Shown here: one piece after another, positions 1 through 12,963 of the stretch
Layout of the letters: every line of letters begins with the position of its first letter
Numbering within the stretch: the stretch's first letter is position 1
From: Phoebastria nigripes
Taxonomy: Eukaryota > Chordata > Aves > Procellariiformes > Diomedeidae
DNA: 64,000 nucleotides
Direction of reading: 5' to 3'
Assembly: GCA_035582835.1 (NCBI GenBank)
Contig: JAYKAV010000311.1
Span: 248,001-312,000, forward strand
Position numbers and translations under genes: made by a program
The notes under the pieces: model-generated
Told to the model about the DNA's origin: nothing
Database searches by the model: none
The model's input: the letters and a program-made list of their open reading frames with translations, nothing else

Positions 1-504
1 AAGCCAGCAGTACAGTCAAGGAGCCCTGACTTCCACTTATTCTCATGCCACAGTGAATATTGACTTCTACAGAAGAAAATTTAGGTTGTGTTATTACTGC
101 TATGGGTGGGGGGAAAAGAGGAAGTAACTACTTGTTCAGATTTTCAAGACCTTTTTCTGTTAATGTACCAAAAGAATTTCATGAGGACATTGAATCTACA
201 GTGGGAGCATGTGTCTTGTCAGGAGAGTTTTCAGTCCCATAAATGTGATTGCCTCCTGGTTACCAAAAAGGAACCAATGAAAAAATATCCATTTATGTTT
301 TGACATGTAAAGAATAGGAAAAAAAAATTAATAACTCTGTACATGTATGATAAGTAACTGATGGGCTAATTTATTATGGAGGCACTTATAGACACAAAGG
401 AAAGAGTGACACTTCTGTTTGCAGCTAATTCCACAGGACTACACAGTTCTTACAAATCTGAGTGTTATAGACTCAGAGGCTGGGGGACCAAGTTCCTAAA
501 TACT

Positions 505-540
505 AAGCTATATATAGTAGCTATATATATGTATATATCA
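505..540. repeat. TA-rich simple repeat
   Basis: Imperfect alternating TA/ATATAT run with interruptions (ctatatatag, then ctatatatatgtatatat). It is a low-complexity microsatellite-like tract in intron 1. Confidence 0.6.
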
Positions 541-750
541 GTGTCTTCTGATTTAGTACTAGTAGACTGAAATATGATGAAAACTTCACATGGACAAACA
601 GTTTCCTACGTTTACAATGTTTTTAAGATACTGTTTGTAGATCTTTTTATACTTCTTTAAAAGGAGATGGAGTGAAAGTCTTTGTTAAGACTTGGAAAAA
701 CTGTTGTAGCAGTGGATTTCTCTTTTAATATTTAAATTTAGGATCATATT

Positions 751-1742
751 CATAGAATCATAGAATAGTTTGGATTGGAAGGAACCTTTAAAGGTCATCT
801 AGTCCAACCCCCCTGCCGTGGGCAGGGACATCTTCAACTAGATCAGGTTGCTCAGAGCCCCCTCCAACCTGACCTTGAATGTTTCCAGGGATGGAGCATC
901 TACCACCTCTCTGGGCAACCTGTTCCAGTGTTTCACCACCCTCAGTGTAAAAAATTTCTTCCTTATATCTAGTCTAAATCTACCCTCTTTTAGTTTAAAA
1001 CCATTAGGCCTTGTCCTGTCGCAACAGGCCCTGCTAAAAAGTTTGTCCCCATCCTTTTTTTATAAGCCCCCTTTAAGTACTGATAGGCTGCAACAAGGTC
1101 TCCCCAAAGCCTTCTCTTCTCCAGGCTGAACAACCCCAACTCTCTCAGCCTTTCTTCACAGGACAGGTGTTCCATCCCCCTGATCATTTTTGTGGCCCTC
1201 CTCTGGACCCCCTCCAACAGGTCCATGTCTTTCCTGTGCGCTGAGGGCTCCAGAGCTGGACGCAGTACTCCAGGTGGGGTCTCACCAGAGCAGAGTAGAG
1301 GGGCAGAATCACCTCCCTCGACCTGCTGGCCATGCTTCTTTTGATGCAGCCCAGGGTATGGTTGGCCTTCTGGGTTGTGAGTGCACGTTGCCGGCTCATG
1401 TCCACCTTTTCATCCACCAGCACCCCCAAGTCCTTCTCGGCAGGGCTGCTCTCAATCCCTTCATCCCCCAGCCTGTACTGATACTGGGGGTTGTCCCGAC
1501 CCAGGTGCAGGACCCTGCACTTGGCCTTGTTGAACTTCATGAGGTTCACACAGGCCCACTTCTCGAGCTTGTCCAGGTCCCTCTGGGTGGCATCCCGTCC
1601 CTCAGGTGCGTTGACCACACCACTCAGCTTGGTGTCATCTGCAAACTTGCTGAGGGTGCACTCGATCCCACTATGTCATTGATGAAGATATTAAACAGTA
1701 CCAGTCCCAGTACAGACCCCTGCAGGACACCATTCCCTGACA
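751..1742 (-). mobile_element. CR1 LINE, 3' end, minus strand, 5'-truncated
   Basis: Read on the minus strand, this is the 3' kilobase of a chicken-repeat-1 non-LTR retrotransposon. The outer end at 751 is the reverse complement of the typical CR1 tail (ATTCTATGATTCTATG), with no poly(A), as expected for this family. Inward comes a short 3' UTR and then the C-terminal part of the reverse transcriptase. The RT active-site box FADDTKLSG (about 1622-1660) is followed by [40 protein letters not shown] and [12 protein letters not shown]. The frame is broken by single-base indels near 1670 and near 1200-1240, so the copy is dead. The 5' truncation at about 1742 is typical of this family. It lies antisense to MAP7 in intron 1. 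The 5' boundary is approximate. Confidence 0.95.
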
Positions 1743-4086
1743 GTGGTCAATGTAATGAAAGCCACAAGGAAGCAGAGGTAGTCCAGGGAATATAACTGAT
1801 GACGAAATCTCCCCCAAAACTGTTTTTCTACTGTGGTTTGACAGCGCTGACTGAATTATACTCTTTTCAGGCAATTTTAATATTAAGTGCCAACCTGCTT
1901 AAGTTTTCCTCCTTAGGATAGGCAGCAGAGTATATCCTTGAATTTTTCAGGGGTGGTTTGGTTTTCTGGCACTTGTATGTTTCCCCAAGCCCTCTCCGTC
2001 TTTGTGAAGACAGATTAGAGCAGAAACAGATTGCTGCTTTTACATATGTGATCCCCTAGGCATACAATAGCCTTGGCAGAAACGCAGAATGACAGGAGCA
2101 CCAAGTCTTGCCTGCCACTTGAATGATTTCCCTTTCTTTTTCTTTTCTGTTCAATGCTTTCTGTGCTGAACCTTCATAGAAATAGGTCTAGAAAGCTAAG
2201 CATCAAGCTATAACAGTAGCTTGCTCACTAAATACTGCACTGCTATCATGTTATTCATTTTATAGGGACTGTGATGATGTAGGCTAATGTGTACACTTTA
2301 AAGGTTGATGACAGAAGTTTAATATGTGGGACTTCAAGACTGTCTTACAGGGCTAAAGAGAAGTCTCCATCCCTTCTGCTTCCCATTGCATTGATCTCAG
2401 GGGAAAAAGAAGGGTGTAGTCTTGAGCGGTAAGAACAAGCTGGTAGTATGTGTGCTTTTTCAAATGCTGGGTGGTTCCCAGGCAATGTACCAAGGCCCAC
2501 CTGCAGAGTCAAGCTAGTTAGGGGTGCAGGGCGTGGGTGGAGATTGCTCTTGTTTTTCTACTGCTCATCTGGCTAAAGGTGAAGCCTTGCCTGCCAGCAT
2601 AGGGCAATCCTCTGCTAATCTGGGGAAATCCATTTTGTCTTGGTCAGTTGATATAGGCAATGATCTCTTCACTGAGACTGAGCTCTCTTCTTCAGAAGCA
2701 ACTTGGAGGATAGCATTAGAGAGACAGACCACTGTCCTCTCCACTGCAGAGATTAAAATGTGTTGGCTCTGGTCACACTCAGTATTTTACTGAGAAACAT
2801 ATACTTGTCATTGTTCCAGTACATCAAAAATCTGTTGAAAGGAAATGGCTGAAGCTTACGAAGATGACCCTTGGATGTCACTAGCTTGTTAGTTCATTTA
2901 ACACCTTACATTACCTACTGCTACCTACTTTATCATGGATGAGTGTGTTTTGTTTGCTATTGCAGTGCTGTAATACTCATCTCCTTCAAGATACTGCCTT
3001 CTAACATGCTGAATGGAGTGTTGGGATGGTGGAGAAAGATAAATTGTGAATTAGCCTGAAATTTGACGAGATATTTGAAGGGGTCTGTCTGGCACGCTGA
3101 GCTGTGATCAATCTTTGATCCCTGTAAACACTTAGCACAGTGATCTTTACTTGTTTAGCTCTTCCAGCTTATAGTATTTTACCTGATCTAGAAAAAACAG
3201 CAACTGTTAGCTTTTCCTAATCTCTGCAGAAAGAGAAGAGTAGGAAGAAACCACATTTAAAAAATAATTGAGAAACCGAATAAGGGAAACATCTATCAAA
3301 GTTTGGGACCATACTCTTGTAAAGTCAACTCTGTAAAATATTTCATGTTTTTTGNTTGGTTTGNTTTTGTGTGGTTTTTTTTTTAAAGTACCTTTTTCTT
3401 TACCTGACCTTTTTCTAGAAAACCTGTACCAAGCATTTTAATACACCCTTTTCCTGTTACGTTTTGTGTATATACACATGCATTCCAGCTCTGCCTAGAA
3501 ATAGCTTTCAGATGACTCTCCCTTTTAAACTCAGCTAAATCATGTTTATTAAAAATTAACTTCAAGGATGGAAATTCGTGTCCCTCCCTCTTTTCAGCTC
3601 TGGCCTATTATGAAGGCTAGTGCCTAACCCTCCCTTGCGGCGGGGCTGCTCAATCTTCATGGCCTAAATGTATCTAGGGCATTCTGCAGCAGCTCTAGCA
3701 CGCTCTGTGGCTATTTTTGGCAATGTAGCTTTTGTCTGGCAGTGCTAGAGAAGGATGGCATATGCTCAGTGTATACATGCTGTGCATGTGATTGATTTAA
3801 GGGTGAATGATGTGGTTTGGTTTTAAAAAAAAAAGTATATGTATTTATACAGAGCTTTTACTTTAAATACTGATAATGTTACAACCCATACAAATTTAAT
3901 ATGCTTGACTGCATGAGTGTTTTCATTTTCTTTTTTTATGTAATTGTATGCTCAGTGGACTGTGCATTAGAAAGTGAATTAGCAAGTTAATTTACCCTAC
4001 GTGTCAGTGACAGAATAGCTTTTACCTCCTCGGGCTGTGATATCTGAACTGCAATGTGAATGTATCAGAATATACAAACACTGCTN

Positions 4087-4118
<32 letters not shown>
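4087..4118. repeat. Poly-T tract (32 T)
   Basis: Uninterrupted T run preceded by an N at 4086 and followed directly by AG. It resembles a long pyrimidine tract, but no exon-like frame with a good donor follows. Its length is probably uncertain in the assembly. Confidence 0.8.
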
Positions 4119-4122
<4 letters not shown>

Positions 4123-4694
4123 CCATTGTAGTGGGGGGGTTAGTTTAACCTGTTCTCTCCTTAGGTTTTTAATTCTGTTTTACAGTCAGTATCAATAGGG
4201 TGTTTTTGGACATGTTCTGAATGAGCTTGGGTTTGTTTTTGTTTGTGTGTTTTCCATATTTTATGTGCTATACCTCAAGGGGACCACTTGATGAGCAGGT
4301 AACTTGCTCTGCATCTGAACAAGAAGGATAGAATTAATTAATGATAATTAATTTTTAGTATTCATAATCAAAGATAACTTGTACACTCTGTTTTGAGTTT
4401 GCAACTCAAACTACGCAGCATTTAGCAATCTACCTCCCTAATATTCCATAAAACCTAGTTGCTTCAGGCTCACAGTTTTACAGGAAGAGCTCTAGAGCCT
4501 TAGTTACTGTTTCCACCACAGGGTAGCCAGGTCCCCCAGCAAAAATTTGGGCCCAGTTGTACCTCTTGTGGGGCTGGAGGAGAATGTTTGCATCAGAACC
4601 AATAATTTGAATAAAGAGATGCTAAAAAGAGCTGAGAATAGAAATGTTTTCATCTAAAGATACAGATGTAAGTTCTGAGAGGCAAAGTGGGGTT

Positions 4695-4729
4695 AGTGCT
4701 CCTGGGGTTACTGCTCCTGGGGTTATTAT
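4695..4729. repeat. Short direct repeat, about 15-bp unit x2
   Basis: The unit gctcctggggtta occurs twice in tandem (once after gt, once after ct), followed by a degenerate third start. It is a small local duplication in intron 1. Confidence 0.6.
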
Positions 4730-5095
4730 TGCTACGGTTGTACAGGAAGGCTCTGGCAGGACCAGATGCTCAATCCCACTCTCCCANGCTCCCTGGCCAT
4801 ATCACAAGGCTGCTTTTCATGTTGTGGCCCAGGTTTGACAGTAGTGACAGGACAGAGCTTTGACTTCTGTGGGCCTTTTTAAGGTCATGTGGATTGACCA
4901 GCATGCAGGGTGGGTGGGAGATGTCCTTGTGCCACAGGAGTAGTGTAGTTGTTATGGCTTAACAAATTATTGTAGAACCAGAGTGTTTATAAACTGGTGG
5001 TACTGAAATGGGAGGTCTAATGGTGGCATGATCTTGTTGGTGTGACAAATCTGATTTCAATTACTTTGTAACAGAATTTATAATGAGGGAATTTT

Positions 5096-5179
5096 AGAGG
5101 AGAATTACATTTGGTCATATTACATAGATGTGTTGAATTTCAGAGGAGAACTATGTTTGGCCATACTACATAGATGTGT
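5096..5179. repeat. 46-bp tandem duplication, two diverged copies
   Basis: The first copy begins agaggagaattacatttgg at 5096 and the second agaggagaactatgtttgg at 5142. Both continue with a near-identical catattacatagatgtg / catactacatagatgtg block. The period is 46 bp, with a few substitutions between copies. It is an old minisatellite-like duplication and no function is apparent. Confidence 0.8.
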
Positions 5180-5839
5180 GTTATATCTTACAGTGCAAAG
5201 TAAAACATGACATAGAAAACGTGACACTAGCACAGGTATTTCTTAAAGTCTGGATTGAATGCACTATTAGCATTTTTTTTTTGAGGATGGGGGAAGTAAT
5301 ATAGCAGTTGCTGTTAAGCTGCTAGTAACTGATTTGCCATAATATTGGGCAAAATATTGACATTAATGACTGTACTGTGCTTGTCGAAAAGGCTCATTTG
5401 TTATCAAGCCAATAGAAACACATCAAGAATTACCTGATGTCCAAGAAATGCTAAAATGCTGAATAGTATACCCAATACTAAAATCTTGGAAATACTGAAG
5501 AAAACAATCTGCTTATGTACATGTGCAAAAATCCTTCACTAAAACCAAGGTCCCGTCTCAGTTTAGTTTTTTATCTTGAAATGCTTGTTGGGTTTTTTAG
5601 TATTGGTGTAACTGATCTTTGCTCTAAGCTTTTTTGCAAAGGGGGGAGTGGTATTTTAAACTATTGAAGGACTGTCCAAGGCAAACACAGAAGCTCCACT
5701 GTCCTACTTCTCTGCTTTATTTGGAGGCAGGTTGGAGCTGACTGACCAAGGCCTCCCTCCCAGGCAGGGTGTTTTGAAACAGGAAGTGGGGCAGTGTGGT
5801 AGAAAGCTGCCAGCACCAATAACTGGTGGCTTGAGCTGC

Positions 5840-6154
5840 TTAACAGAGGCTAAGCCCAAATCTATTGACGCAGAGCACAGGGAAGTGCTCGGCGGACTTC
5901 TCCCCCCTCCCTATCCTTGCGTATAATCTCATGATGCTGTGGATGTGACAAACTCCCATTTTGATCAGCTGTTGGGCCAAATAATGATGAGAGCTGGTCA
6001 GATTTGACCTCAAAAGGGTATTCTTGATGGCATGCATTTTTGAGGCTTTCTGAAGCTGTACCTTTTCCTTCCGGGACGCCGCCTCCTTTCTGCCCTGGGT
6101 TTGCATAATTGCTGGCCTGAATTTTTTAAATGTAGGATGGGAGACTGAAGTCAT
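5840..6154 (-). other. Unrecognised open frame in a CpG-bearing patch
   Basis: A minus-strand frame of 104 codons stays open across a stretch that carries several CpG dinucleotides (near 5869, 5890-5895, 5920, 6072-6081), which are scarce elsewhere in this intron. The predicted protein has a Lys/Arg/Gln-rich segment (GRKEAASRKEKVQLQKASK) and then HHYLAQQLIKMGVCHIHS. I do not recognise it. It could be a relic of a retrocopy or an old repeat, or a chance frame in GC-richer DNA. No matching splice signals, promoter or poly(A) evidence was seen, so it is not called a gene. Confidence 0.2.
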
Positions 6155-7205
6155 GCATTGGAGTGATATGGATCATGCTATGGATTCACAGTAGACCTCT
6201 GCAGTGCAAATGAGTGTATAGTACTGAATATAATGGACAAAATAGGTAAGCACCTCACTCTTCATATTTCCAGAAATAATCCTTTTAAATGGCTTCCTAA
6301 TTAAAATTAATAAATGGAAAACACTATTATATCTCTCTTATCTCTAGCTGTGGGATGTATGTAGTGTTTTTCCTTTGTACTTTCACTTTCTAATTAATTG
6401 TAAGGAGTCTAATGTGATGCAAGGGGTTGCAGAAGAGTAATCTGTGAGTACACTGATCTTTTTGGTTTGATTTTTTTTTTTAAGATACATTATCAAATTG
6501 AAGGTTTATCTTTCTTCAGTATCTGCTGTTTATAACTAATTCATTATTGATTGTTTTCCAAAACACCAGATTTCTTATTTAAGTTGCCTTCCTGGTTGTA
6601 AGTAGCCATACTCTTGATATATGGTGTAGTTCTCTACTTGCTCACAACATCATTCAGTCTAATTAGTTTAACTTCAAATTTGTGAGACTGATGGAAACTG
6701 AGGATGGTAATATGCAGAACAGGAAGGGGCCTGTTTGTCTGTAATGAAATCTTTTATGTAAGCTAGGGACTGCAGTTGCTAAAACAGCTACTACTTTTGG
6801 GATTGGGATGTTGCATTGTAGCAACTTTGGTATCAGAATGCTGCTTTTCCTTCATCCGCCCTAGGCCAGACAACTGGAGAAAGATGTTCTGCGGCATGGA
6901 AGTTCTGCGTGAGGAGTTATTCCCCAAATGGGCAATTAGTGGAGCTTTTTGTAACTCTTAATCTCTTTAGTTATTCGAGTTTGTACATGCAGAGCATGAA
7001 AACAAGAGTGTTATTTTGTGTTTTCCCTTCTATCTCCACTTAATTTATTTTCTGGTGACTAAACCCAGCAAAAATCATTTAAAAAAAAAAAAAAATCTTT
7101 CTGATGAAGATGCTTTTTTGCTGTCTCATTTTGTCATTCAGCATGTCTGTTTTCCGCTTTAGAAGTTGCCTGCTGTGTTTATTCTGTAAACTTTGGGTTA
7201 TGCCT

Positions 7206-7249
7206 TGGTGTTGGTTTTTGTTTTGTTTGGTTTGTTTTGTTTTGTTTTG
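7206..7249. repeat. TTTTG-type simple repeat
   Basis: Run of ttttg and tttg units (ggtttttgttttgtttgg, then gtttgttttgttttg) just downstream of a short A tract. Low-complexity T/G sequence of this kind recurs in the window (about 3350-3385, 10446-10482, 30900-30922, 39030-39062). Confidence 0.7.
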
Positions 7250-7493
7250 CTATGAACTATCTCTGAAGTAATAAATTAATTGCTTTTTTCCTTTGCTATA
7301 AGTGCTACTTAACATACCTGGAAGTAGCCTGATATTGAATAGTAGCTTGATGCTATCATGCTTTGGATGTGCAACACCCTCACCTGACCCTTATTTCCCC
7401 TTATGGTGTTGGCAGCTCATAGTTCCTGTACAGAAGATGGAGAAAAGCCACATCTCTGTATCCCAGGTGCCAGCTGCAGCAATTTTTTTGTCC

Positions 7494-7497
<4 letters not shown>

Positions 7498-7525
<28 letters not shown>

Positions 7526-7526
7526 N

Positions 7527-7558
<32 letters not shown>
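7498..7558. repeat. Poly-T tract, about 60 T with one N
   Basis: T homopolymer interrupted only by N at 7526. On the minus strand it is a poly(A). The roughly 240 bp to its right are less AT-rich than the surroundings, which would fit the body of a minus-strand poly(A)-tailed insertion, but I do not recognise the sequence. The N suggests the true length was not resolved. Lysine or phenylalanine frames across it are artefacts. Confidence 0.85.
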
Positions 7559-7559
<1 letters not shown>

Positions 7560-10126
7560 ACAATTGGTGTCTGGCATGTTGGGCTCTAAAGCTAACATGG
7601 AGGGGTGGAAGCAAGCATATATCCTGCAAACTGAGGGGTCAACGCCTCCAGATGTTGCCTTATGTTGTGGTGCCTGCCCTGGCACACAGCAGTGATTGAT
7701 AGGTGCTTGCCCATCATATGGTCCAATTCCAGAGAGCACAGCCCCAGCACAGGTTGCATGTGCACTGCACTCATTGCACAATTAGAGGTCCTAGTAAAAG
7801 TTGCCTGATTTGATGTCTGCAACTTTCATTTGCTTAAATCATGGCTGTCATACTGGGATTGTTCTGAAAGAGGATTGAGTGGAAAATTCTTTAGTCTCCA
7901 AATCATGTTGTGAAGTTATGACAATGAATTATTTGGGGTTTTTTTGAATGTATTACTTAAGTGGGGCAAGTGAAACTTAGTGCTCCTGGAAATAAAGGAT
8001 TGCTAGCACTATCTGACGGCTTACTATTGTACATGCATGCTTAACTATTTTCCCTGATGGTTACAAGAANTTCTCTTTTTTTATTATTCTTGAGCTTAGA
8101 TTGCAGCCTTTTTTTCTTGGGAGTGTGGAGGATTTAGGGAGGGGAAGGCAGGCAATGCTGAGCTGTGTAGTTATCATGAGGGGAACAAGCAGTGGAAGTA
8201 AGCTGAGACCACCTACCTCACTTTAATTTCAAACTTAATTGGGAACTTCAGATGTGAAAGGCTGTTGCTTTAATCTGTTGTATCATTGCCAAAATCTTTA
8301 GAAATTGAATTCATTTGAATTATTAATATTGGTTGCAAAAGCAGTGCAATTCTGCAGCTATCAGATAATGTTGCAAAGTAGATACGGAAGTATAATGTAA
8401 TAAGAAAAACATTATTGGAGGATGTGAACAGAGACAGCATTTTGTTATAAGGCCTTGATTGAATGAATTGATAGAGAACAAGGCAAACCTTTAGGCTGTT
8501 ATAACTTATGTTGATATGATTTCTTTAACCGGTTATTTTTAAAAATAAACAAACATAATGATAGAATTGCCAAATTAAACAGGAAATTCCTATATTTTGG
8601 GGCTATTTTAGTATAGAAGAAGAATATACAGCTGGTATCAAATTCTTCAGTACTTATAATGAGAGAATACTACAAAGTGAGGTTTATAGACTTCTCTTGC
8701 TATTATCCAGTGCTGTCATGTACTTGTAAGCAGTGTTAGAAAAACAGAGCTGCTACAGTTTTTAAAGTGTATGTACAGTGACCAACATTTGTTAATGGGA
8801 AACAAAAGCAGAGGCCAAGGCTGTATAAAATGATGCAAGGGGAGGAGGCTTAGAGTAGCTTTTGCATATAGAAATATGCCTGTGAATGTATCTCCTAAGT
8901 ACTTGTGTTCCTTGCCCCCCCGCCTAGTTGCAAAGCAGATCTGTATTAACAGAAAGATGGCATTGAATAGGGACAACTGAAGGTGCCATTCCTATGAAAT
9001 AGAAGGTTTGGCTGTTTGTCATAACTTTCAAAACTAGGGGTCATGTAATGAAGTGCAACTTCGCTTGTGTCCTTCCTGCTTGTGGTTAGGGAGGTGTGAT
9101 ATTACTAGGATGAGAAGCCCATTATACATCTCCAATAACTGAACAAGCTGTTTGATCAAATGGGAATGATAATGCTTCTTTCCTTTGGTCTCTTTTTTTT
9201 TGTGTACAAAAAGGTGTACAGATTCTTGGTCAAAAAGCAAAGAAAAAGAAAATCCATAGATCAGAATACAAACGGAGTGGTCACTGAATTGCTGCTTGTT
9301 CTGCCTGTAGAGATAGGATGGAAGTAATTTTTTCTCATGTATGCAGAGCAAGTCCCAGCTCAGACAGAAAGCAGATCTGTGTTGGGTATCTGAAGCAAAA
9401 GAACCAAAATTACTGTGGCTTTTTTCTAAGCAGTAGAAGACTTGAAATAGTCATGTTGCCCAGCAACAAAACATCTTGGAAAAAGATATTTATTCACCTG
9501 CATGAAATGAGTACGCAGCTTGTTCTTTGAAAGCATGCAGTAAATGCATAAAGCAAAATAAGACTTTCAGATTTGGTAACAAATCTTCTTTGGAAAACTT
9601 CAGCATTAAGTTGTCAAAAAAAAAAAAGGCATAGTGTTTTAAGTTGTACCATTTTGGAAATGATAATTTTGCTATTAAATGAAAGCCTGAGGGTAGCTGA
9701 GACTTAGCTAGTGACTATACATGCTTACTTTAGTCATGAAAAACAAATGTGGAGATGTTAATAAATGATTGCTACTTGTACTTCTACTTTTGCAATATTA
9801 TGTTTTGGGGTTTTTTAAGATGTCAGAGGACATCAACAGGCACGGCAGATTTACAGGGTCATGTAGCTTTGACTTTCAAGCTTAGGTGATATTTTTAACA
9901 CAAGGTAGCTGAAAAAGTATTTGAAACAACTCTGTGCTATTTTTAATGCGTCTAGCACTTTAAAAAAAATCCATATAATCCTCTTGAAACAGATGGCTAC
10001 AGTGAGTTAAAATCCCACGCTAGGATTTGGGCTTTTACCTGCTGCTGAAACCAATGTCATGACACAGGGATGCATCACTGAATTTGGAGGTGAAAACCTA
10101 TTTCAGAGCTGTGGTTTGGTTTTTGG

Positions 10127-10150
10127 TTTTTTTTTTTTTTTTTTTTTTTT
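10127..10150. repeat. Poly-T tract (24 T)
   Basis: Uninterrupted T run followed by CAG. Despite resembling an acceptor, the downstream sequence has stops in all frames before any convincing donor. Confidence 0.8.
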
Positions 10151-12906
10151 CAGTTTATGCGTTGTATCGTATCTTTTTCTAGACTATATTGGAATATGTA
10201 AGTTGGTGTTAACTAACTGTTCCCAAACTTTTCTTCTGTGAGGGAAGAAAGATAGGAGGCTAAATTCTTTAACTAAAGATCCTGTAAATACTTGAGCTGC
10301 CTAACTGAAGGCAGGATTCAAACTGAAGTTTTTGTTTTAACTGTATGTAAGGATAACCCAGGGACACTTTAGGGGACAGAACTGAGGTGAGGAGGATGAT
10401 GTTGGTATTAGTCTTACCTAGAACTAAAGCATGCTTGCTTTTTCTGTTTTTTTGGTTTTTTGTTTGGTTTTTTTTTTTTTTAGCAGGACAGCTGGCTCTT
10501 TTATCTATAGAACTACAGTAGTGTCTCTAGAGATGGTGACAAAGCATTGGTGTTCCTGTCCAGATAACGGGAAATAATTTAATATAGCTGGTGATTAATG
10601 GAAGAAAGGCATACTATTTCAGTGTGTTTGTTTCCTGCACTTTTTTTAATGGTAAAAGGAGGCAAATGAGTGGAAGGTTAAAGTGTTGACACACGTTTAA
10701 GTTTTTACAGTTAAGTCAGTAGCTAAAATTTATCCCTGGTGAATTCCAGCAGTTAAGCAGAGATTAATTTGAGCCAACTAGAGGCAGAAGTAACAGTCTT
10801 TCCTCAGGTTAACATCTTATTTGCACCAAAATGTATTTAAACTTAGCAAATAAAAAAACCTGTTCTGACTCTTCTACTATCTGTTTATAAAATACCCACA
10901 TTTCAAGGGAGTTTATTCTGTTCGGCAGTGACAGGAAGAGTGCAGCCCAAGTATAGCCTCAGTGGGTACTGCCCAGCTACTCCAAGGATGCAGGTGTGCC
11001 ACTGTTGTTCTCTGCCGTCAGTTCTCTGCAGGAGTATTCAAGCATTTGCGCCTGCCTTCTCACTCAATTTTGTTACCAACTGCAGCACTCAAGGGGCTGA
11101 AATTATGTGAGTATTGACAGATAGAGAAATGTTAAGTAGCTTGGTAGCAGGTAAAGAAAGGACCTGAACTGTGGGGTGGTGAAGCTTGTTTTTTAGACAT
11201 AAAATTTTAACGTGGTCTCTTGAGATGCATTCCAAACTTCCTTATGCTCCCCTAGTTATCATAACTCAGTGTAGGTCCTTCCTAGCTAGTTGAAGGACAA
11301 AATGTATACTAGAATATGGAAACTTTCAAGAGATGTCAGAGATCCTTCACTGAAAGCTGAAGTCGTCCTTGAAGCTGGTAGCTCACAGTATCTGGTGTTT
11401 CTAAGGCTCTTATTGCAAAGCCTACTTTAGTGTTCTTAGTTTATTGCTCTAATACCTGCAAATAGCACTTGGAAAAGACAGCAAGCATATAAATAACTAG
11501 TTTATTGATGACCCATTAAAATCTGGCTGCTTCTTAGCAAGACCNTACGCATATGAAAATACGTCTTAGCATTCTGGGAGTGTTTCTGCCTCCTGATAAA
11601 ATTTAGGATAACTCTGGGCAATTCTTAAGAGGGCATGTAGGAGGTGAGAGCTGACTTTGAAGATGCAGCCACTCAAGAAGCTGAGTTTCTCTGGACTTCA
11701 GTGACAGGTTGCTGTTAGGCATGTTGGCACATGCTAGATTTAATCTTTAAAAAGCTGGTGATGTGACAGTCAGATTTTTAACCGCACTCTACTCACTTTA
11801 CTGAGAGAGTTTTTCGGCTTGGTGACATGCCCCTATTCTCAATTTCTTAATGCAGCTTCAGCTAGACTACTGCGTTGAACTGCAGAGCAAACAAAGAGCA
11901 CATTAAGAGGGATATTGGGACAGGGAGTAGGAGGTTTGAATGTGTTACATCCATTAGGAATGTCCTGAACGAGAAGTATTGCTGCTGGGCCTGCCAGATG
12001 AGTAGTTCAGAAACTAGGTTATTGTGAAATAACTTGGTACTGTTGCAGCCACTGATTATTTGTGTGCTTTTAGCTGAGGAAAATACAGTGTATTTCTGCT
12101 GAAGTGTGCTGCTGTTTTGTGCCATGATAAATACAACATCTCTGCTGCTTTAATCTATACTTATACAAAGGCAGAGGGGTAGTGGTAGTCTTATGAGGAC
12201 AGATTTGGAGGGGGCACTCTAGCAACTTTGTCTAATTAAATCATAACCAAGTCTTTCCCTCAGCTATACGAAATGCAAATGTAGCTCTTAATCTTGCAGA
12301 CTTTAATAGCCTGAATGCATACATGGAAGCAAAGATGATATTCCATAGGACTACAGCAGACCAAAATGATATACTTAAACATGACCTGTAAATGAGGCTG
12401 TGACACTCCAAGTGGTCAATGAGTCTTAGGTCCTTTCTGTACTTTCTGCAACTTTCACACAGTGGCCAAGTCAGACCTGGTCCCCCAAGCCTTGCAGCCA
12501 GTGTTAGCAAGCTGTTTTTGCTTAATGAAGTGTGCCCCCAGACTCCCAGGGGCTTGCAAACTTGTCTGTGATGTAGAGCCTTCTGTGTGCTAGTGTGGCC
12601 TTGTTCAGTTTGTCAGCCTGGAGCGGGTGGTGTACACATGATTTATGAAGCCTGTTCATCTGTCCTGGAAAAAAAACATTTTACCTAATCTGTCTAGTGA
12701 TGGTGAAATATGTATATTTGCAATAAGAGAAGCATCTGTAAAATAAAAAAAAGACAGGGAAATAGAGGTTATATTTATCTGGATCTTTCCTCACTGCTTC
12801 AGCCTTGCAGCAAGCAAGGAAGCTTGCAAGAAAGCCTTGTGGCTCTGTGGCCATGGAGCCTCCCAGGGCTGGTGTAGTGTAGGGTGTGTATTAGCATCAA
12901 TGTCTG

Positions 12907-12910
<4 letters not shown>

Positions 12911-12962
<52 letters not shown>
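12911..12962. repeat. Poly-T tract (52 T)
   Basis: Long T homopolymer followed by gttttgttttg. It may be the poly(A) of a minus-strand retrocopy or an expanded simple repeat. The sequence to the right (about 12975-13190) did not match any gene I know. Confidence 0.85.

Positions 12963-12963
<1 letters not shown>

Noticed and set aside
1..750. Search for MAP7 exon 1 and its promoter near the left edge
   Set aside because: No CpG island and no frame resembling the Gly-rich MAP7 N-terminus were seen; the first exon must be further upstream.
1190..1795. 201-codon plus-strand open frame
   Set aside because: It is the antisense shadow of the minus-strand CR1 reverse-transcriptase region at 751-1742.
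4087..4120. Long T run followed by AG, resembling a strong 3' splice site
   Set aside because: No open frame with correct phase and donor follows; the tract is a simple repeat next to an N.
7401..7781. 126-codon minus-strand frame rich in lysine
   Set aside because: It depends on translating the poly-T tract as poly-lysine and crosses an N; an artefact.
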